From positions 1 to 8,215 of the forward strand of contig JALNXV010000148.1 of assembly GCA_023230175.1 (NCBI GenBank): DNA of 8,215 nt, written 5' to 3'. Below are positions 5,801 to 8,215 of this stretch, piece by piece. The number at the start of each line of letters is the position of its first letter. The first letter of the stretch is position 1. The notes beneath the pieces were generated by a model, which ran no database searches, was not told the origin of the DNA, and worked only from the letters and a program-made list of their open reading frames with translations. The DNA comes from Candidatus Cloacimonadota bacterium (GTDB lineage: Bacteria > Cloacimonadota > Cloacimonadia > Cloacimonadales > WRIO01). The position numbers and the translations under genes were made by a program.

Positions 5801-8215
5801 GTGTTTACCCTTATTAAATCTTTCTGAATCACCCCATAACTCAATTGTAACATTATTAATTCCATTTCCGGAAATAGAATTGATTGCACTACCGGAGATT
5901 GAGTTACCTGTGAATGAAACTGTAAAAAATAAGCTATCTGTTTCTTGATTGTTTGTGACTTCAATGGTGGGGAAAGTTTCATTAAACACATATCCCTCTA
6001 AATAGCCTTGTATTAGATAATCAGCTTCAGGAATTCCGGTTAATGAGAATAAACCTTGATTGTTCGTGCTTGCATTAAAGACTCTTCCGCTGTTGATGTT
6101 AGTTGCGATAATTGATGCTCCTGCGACACCATTTTCTTCATAAGTGACTTTCCCGGGTACTGTGTTTGATGTGATTAAGTGTATATTATTTATTAATGTT
6201 TGACCGGCGGATATATTGATTTCTTCCCAGTATGAGGTATAAGTAGATGTTTCAGCCCATATCCTTTGAGATCCGGTTATGTCTGTTATTGAGTAATCAC
6301 CATATTCATCAGCAAGTGTTTGTCTTAATTGATTTTGAGAATTGAGAGCTTTTATGGATACAGGTTCATCAGAATATGGATCATTTTGATAATAAATTGT
6401 TCCAATAATAGCATTTGTTTGTGCTGTTAAAGTTATTATTGTATTTGATGCGTTGTGTTCTACTTGTATATTGTCTTGTGGTTGATAACCTGTTTTTGAG
6501 GCTGATAATCTATAAGTTCCTTCGTTAACGGTGTCAAATATAAAGCTACCATCATTTTGGCTTAAGACTTGAGCTATAAGAGAGTTATCTTGAATATTGA
6601 AAAGTTGTAACTCACAGTTTCTGAGTGGATTATTGAAATTATCTTTAATAATTCCAGCTATTTGTCCTGTGATTTGTTCTAATAGAATGTCGTTATTTAG
6701 AGTAGTTCCATTAGACAAGGAAATATTATCTATCGTGCTTGTTTGATAAGAACCTCTCGTTGCAATAAGTTGATAATTTCCTTCGTAAAGGTTTGTAAAT
6801 GAGTATAATCCTGATGTTCCTGTTGTAAATTGAATGTTTGGACCATTGGGTAGTTTAATTAAGGTTAATCTTACTAAATCAAGCACTTGGTTATTTTGAT
6901 TAGTTACAACACCGGTAATATTTGAATTTTTATAACTAATATTTAAGTTAATATTGGCAATATTTTGATTTGTTGTATTGAATGTATAAGTATCATTATC
7001 AAATTGATTGTTTGGTAATAAATTAGTTGAAACAATTACATTATTGGTAAAAGGGTTTACGTTGAAAAAAGTAAAATTCCCGTTAGAATCAGTTGTATCA
7101 ATAAGAGTAGCTTGTGAAGTAATTAATTTTACCGGAATATAGGCTAAAAGGTCTTGGTTGTAGCTATTTTTAACAGTACCTGAAACTTCAATCGGGGCTG
7201 AGTAAATTAAATTTATATCTTGAGATATAGCTTGATTATAATCTAAATTAATGTCTTGAATGATTTGTGTTTGATAATTTGGTTTAATTATTGTAAGTCT
7301 GAATAATCCATTGTATAGAGTATTAAGGCTAAATGATCCTGTTGATTGAGTTGTCGTAGTATGTGTAACTTGGTTTGAATTATTGAATGCGATTACTGTA
7401 GCACCTGCTATTGGAGTTGAGCTTGAAGAATCAATAATTGAGCCGGTTATTGTGCTTATATGTACTTGCATTATGAGTGGGTTATTTGATAAGTTTAGAT
7501 TTGAAGTTTCTGTAAAAACAGCTATACTGATATTCTCATATCCTGGAGTATTTGCCATAGTTTCAATAGAATATATCTTATATGGTTGAACTCCGTTTAG
7601 GTTAAAAATACCGTTAGCATCGGTAATAGTATTGATTATAGAAGCTCCTGAAACGGCTTTTATAGGTATATTGGCAAGATTGTTATTGAGTTGGTTTTTT
7701 ACGGTACCTGAGATACTTAGATTTAATATTTCCATTTCAATATTTATAATTAAGGATTCATTATTTAAAATGATTTCTTCCGGATCGTAATAGTAACCTG
7801 TTAGTGAAGCTGATATTGTATATGTTCTATTTGTTGGGATATTATTGAATATATAATTACCGTTAGAAGAAGTGTTAATGATTCTTGAATAACCGTCGTT
7901 TGAAGTAATTTGTACTTGAACTTCAGCTAATCTATCTTCATATTCGTTTTGAACAAAGCCACTTATTTGTCCGGTTGCTTCGGTAAGATTGATAGTTAAA
8001 TTATAAATCTGGTCAGGATTTAAAGTGATTGGTTCAGAAACATCATAATCAATAAAACCTGATTTGTTTGCGTGAATATCTAATGGAACATTAGTAATTA
8101 AGCCTAATAATTGATTTTGGCCTGCATTAATATTGTAATTATTAATTGTTCCCGTAAGTGTATTTTCAATTGATAGAGTTACATTATTTTGGTTACAGGT
8201 GATATTTAATGATCC
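2828..8215 (-). CDS. Giant secreted repeat protein with carboxypeptidase-regulatory-like repeats and FlgD-like C-terminal domain, 5'-truncated
   Basis: One frame with no stop runs from the right edge to the TAG at 2828, giving 1,795 visible residues; the true start is off-window. ATG 7735 (visible residue 161) lies inside a repeat and is not the start. Residues 12-1252 hold about 14 tandem beta-sandwich units of 70-107 residues resembling carboxypeptidase regulatory-like domains. Each typically has '(T/S)G.I....' , '...NG.(F/Y).F..(I/V)..G.Y.L.A...GY' and a closing strand. Residues 1253-1570 are beta-rich without clear repeats. Residues 1571-1676 resemble the ZU5-like module that often precedes such C-termini. 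Residues 1681-1795 form a FlgD-like Ig/sorting-type domain (PNPFTPN, VYNLQGTLVKTI, NGRYIIHL, VVLVK). It is rich in Asn, Ser, Thr and Ile, and I count only four Cys, as expected for a long extracellular stalk. A signal peptide must lie off-window. It is probably exported and surface-bound, as an adhesin, matrix or scaffold protein; no catalytic domain is visible. It is co-transcribed with the PorV/PorQ-like barrel. Confidence 0.88.
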   Translation of the reverse strand, partial: GSLNITCNQNNVTLSIENTLTGTINNYNINAGQNQLLGLITNVPLDIHANKSGFIDYDVSEPITLNPDQIYNLTINLTEATGQISGFVQNEYEDRLAEVQVQITSNDGYSRIINTSSNGNYIFNNIPTNRTYTISASLTGYYYDPEEIILNNESLIINIEMEILNLSISGTVKNQLNNNLANIPIKAVSGASIINTITDANGIFNLNGVQPYKIYSIETMANTPGYENISIAVFTETSNLNLSNNPLIMQVHISTITGSIIDSSSSTPIAGATVIAFNNSNQVTHTTTTQSTGSFSLNTLYNGLFRLTIIKPNYQTQIIQDINLDYNQAISQDINLIYSAPIEVSGTVKNSYNQDLLAYIPVKLITSQATLIDTTDSNGNFTFFNVNPFTNNVIVSTNLLPNNQFDNDTYTFNTTNQNIANINLNISYKNSNITGVVTNQNNQVLDLVRLTLIKLPNGPNIQFTTGTSGLYSFTNLYEGNYQLIATRGSYQTSTIDNISLSNGTTLNNDILLEQITGQIAGIIKDNFNNPLRNCELQLFNIQDNSLIAQVLSQNDGSFIFDTVNEGTYRLSASKTGYQPQDNIQVEHNASNTIITLTAQTNAIIGTIYYQNDPYSDEPVSIKALNSQNQLRQTLADEYGDYSITDITGSQRIWAETSTYTSYWEEINISAGQTLINNIHLITSNTVPGKVTYEENGVAGASIIATNINSGRVFNASTNNQGLFSLTGIPEADYLIQGYLEGYVFNETFPTIEVTNNQETDSLFFTVSFTGNSISGSAINSISGNGINNVTIELWGDSERFNKGKHVNQISSASKETTLLTTTQTNNSGAFSFTNIIDGTYILKASKIGYDDVENINISVINGLMSPSVAQFVMVPIVGVIYGIITDAELSPITQAQITITKQDNESITDIVYSNNQGYYSYIVPGNGNYIVKVEKEYYYPSNNQIVYINTDNDDFTSAEVNFQLFLQPATLSGSIQIIDLTDSTNPIYSNPDSLIISLLIPGENPIIEEFSDSTFIFNNINLHINQYEVQLNIRAVYNNTVFKSNPSITLTPGENTSYNINFTYKPGAKTISGQIRMKIDEDTYHNIANAHIYLMNYNTAIDSVTTNTNGFYQFNSVIESEYRIKIIANYDFETFEFLSEILTWPDSDENITLNYDFQYILSKLSITLLDEIGYPITGNNIIINSENLSQPIIQVTNNEGLIETESILHSGIYSINIVPQIINNQTWIYPEIFNIEFEKIESKSLTIKLPLKFNLSELSSVASSDSIKINIIKSITYGNEVILHYTNTFNQNNDLTMNQISNNLLETIIPAQNRSGIITFYFTSLDTTNNLFYSNQNNPIDLTITSEGIISQSNSYINPNTATLSYMINYQFEVNLADELENNLNELIDNNPEAIVEWTLQDTTIGYLEAIEGEKRQIKYYTPTNPSDIMNNIVKVRVRVGEYTITLQSDIIIRDLKLKQIDISDDDNEFKFKVDNNSLFKLFKITALSEENIIMTIPMNISEINSNQGNFIKVNNGVRYYPNNNFIGKTTLSASAYDPIYENQVIAKQDISVYKLIQGHNEIDTLQTDNNCSLIIPENMLRDGSAQLYLYKADVSPSQGVGIDSEVVGNIYNSEVSGSSNFMDMPTIVFETNEEDNLNIAWWDIYKLNWIPIENDLKTNQISAKMPGWYQYSLLRESLKLGLYDLKLLPNPFTPNDIIGSNQGLQISFKVSSNITRYPKVTCKVYNLQGTLVKTIADNEPILKGFYGIGDENSLYWNGYTNDNRLARNGRYIIHLIVEDSKDRKEFVKPVVLVK
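2831..3175 (-). other. C-terminal FlgD-like Ig / type IX-style sorting domain
   Basis: The last 115 residues start at LGLYDLKLLPNPFTPND and show the FlgD-like Ig sequence order. First comes ISFKVSSN, then a VYNLQGTLVKTI strand pair, LYWNGYTNDNRLARNGRYIIHL, and a final FVKPVVLVK. The same order describes type A C-terminal sorting domains of type IX secretion cargo, which also end in a short hydrophobic strand with a basic last residue. From sequence alone the two cannot be separated. Either way the domain marks the protein as exported, and the adjacent PorV/PorQ-like barrel fits a sorting role. Confidence 0.75.
3188..3505 (-). other. ZU5-like module preceding the sorting domain
   Basis: Residues 1571-1676 begin with CSLIIPENMLRDGSAQLYLY and pass through MPTIVFE to NLNIAWWDIYKLNWIPI. 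They end at ISAKMPGWYQYSLL. This order (a 'L.IP...L' strand, a 'P....F' strand, 'L.I...D...W.P' and a final 'V.HFS.Y.L'-type strand) is the familiar pattern of ZU5-like modules found just before FlgD-like C-termini in secreted proteins of FCB-type bacteria. The final strand is altered (MPGWYQYSLL, without the usual HFS). The assignment is from memory of the pattern. Confidence 0.5.
3506..4459 (-). other. Non-repetitive beta-rich region of the giant protein
   Basis: Residues 1253-1570 link the repeat array to the C-terminal modules. I recognise no named domain across the first two thirds, which contain several predicted beta-strands and an acidic stretch (ISDDDNEF). The later part, about 3548-3784, has VRYYPNNNFIGKTTLSASAYD, which recalls the 'Y.PN.NF.G...F.Y...D' strand pair of cadherin-like or bacterial Ig-like domains, so an Ig-like fold is plausible there. 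This region could hold the binding activity that the stalk-like repeats present, but nothing in the sequence names a ligand. Confidence 0.45.
4460..8182 (-). repeat. Array of about 14 carboxypeptidase-regulatory-like repeat units
   Basis: The units, judged by eye from the recurring TG.I..., NG.F.F and G.Y.L.A...GY pattern, run in protein order: U1 7976-8182 (poor match), U2 7730-7975, U3 7457-7729, U4 7199-7456, U5 6929-7198, U6 6671-6928, U7 6416-6670, U8 6170-6415, U9 5909-6169, U10 5588-5908, U11 5315-5587, U12 5015-5314 (degenerate, no clear NG turn), U13 4736-5014 and U14 4460-4735. U7 (TGQIAG ... QNDGSFIF ... EGTYRLSASKTGY) and U10 (NNSGAFSF ... DGTYILKASKIGY) are the most canonical. 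Units are well diverged at protein and DNA level, so the array is old and not a recent slippage expansion. Boundaries are good to a few residues only. The fold binds no known ligand by itself and usually acts as a stalk. Confidence 0.82.

Noticed and set aside
5689..5991. 100-residue open frame on the - strand in a second frame of the repeat protein
   Set aside because: The main frame here encodes canonical repeats U9 and U10 without interruption. The overlapping frame gives a low-complexity protein with no signal or domain.
7383..7589. 68-residue + strand open frame antisense to repeats U3 and U4
   Set aside because: It looks somewhat hydrophobic but is antisense to two repeat units, with no recognised family and no independent promoter.
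4460..8182. Repeat array read as DNA tandem repeats, CRISPR or a recombination cassette
   Set aside because: The periodicity is in the protein pattern. DNA copies are strongly diverged, unit lengths vary from about 207 to 321 bp, and there are no short identical direct repeats with spacers.
2828..8215. Giant protein as a carboxypeptidase
   Set aside because: Only the regulatory-like beta-sandwich fold is present. I see no metallocarboxypeptidase catalytic domain or zinc-binding motif, so an enzyme name would be wrong.

Overview
The window is strongly AT-rich and holds three genes: one on the + strand running into a convergent pair on the - strand. Both outer genes are cut by the window edges. 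The - strand pair is a very long secreted repeat protein with a FlgD-like/sorting-type C-terminal domain, followed by a PorV/PorQ-like outer-membrane barrel. This combination points to a Gram-negative bacterium of the Fibrobacterota-Chlorobiota-Bacteroidota (FCB) superphylum or a relative. The low GC and the 'PNPFTPN ... VYNLQG ... KTI ... LVK' ending recall Cloacimonadota-type genomes. That placement is inference from protein style; no marker gene settles it.

Layout. Positions 1-1781 (+) encode a transketolase lacking only its first few dozen residues. Its thiamine-diphosphate active site is visible and essentially complete. A 9-bp GC-rich hairpin followed by T5 lies at 1796-1829, between the two converging genes. 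Positions 1835-2818 (-) encode the PorV/PorQ-like barrel with a signal peptide. Positions 2828-8215 (-) are one continuous reading frame open to the right edge. It encodes at least 1,795 residues: about 14 carboxypeptidase-regulatory-like beta-sandwich repeats, a non-repetitive beta-rich region, a ZU5-like 'IPENML ... W.P.' module and a C-terminal FlgD-like Ig domain. The ATG at 7735, which a gene caller would pick as the start, lies inside a repeat and is not the true start.

How the genes work together. The repeat protein and the barrel gene are separated by only 9 bp. The Shine-Dalgarno sequence of the barrel gene overlaps the stop codon of the repeat protein, so they form an operon with likely translational coupling. 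PorV-type barrels take part in secretion or surface attachment of cargo carrying C-terminal sorting domains in type IX secretion systems, so the pair may be a cargo and its outer-membrane partner. That functional link is inferred. The transketolase is metabolic (pentose phosphate pathway) and appears to be only a convergent neighbour.

No RNA genes, CRISPR arrays, insertion sequences, phage genes or recombination sites were recognised. There is no gene-free stretch longer than about 55 bases. I do not see a clearly new molecular system. The points most worth checking are the coupled giant repeat protein and barrel, the higher-order duplication inside the repeat array, and a charge-reversing substitution next to the cofactor motif of the transketolase.
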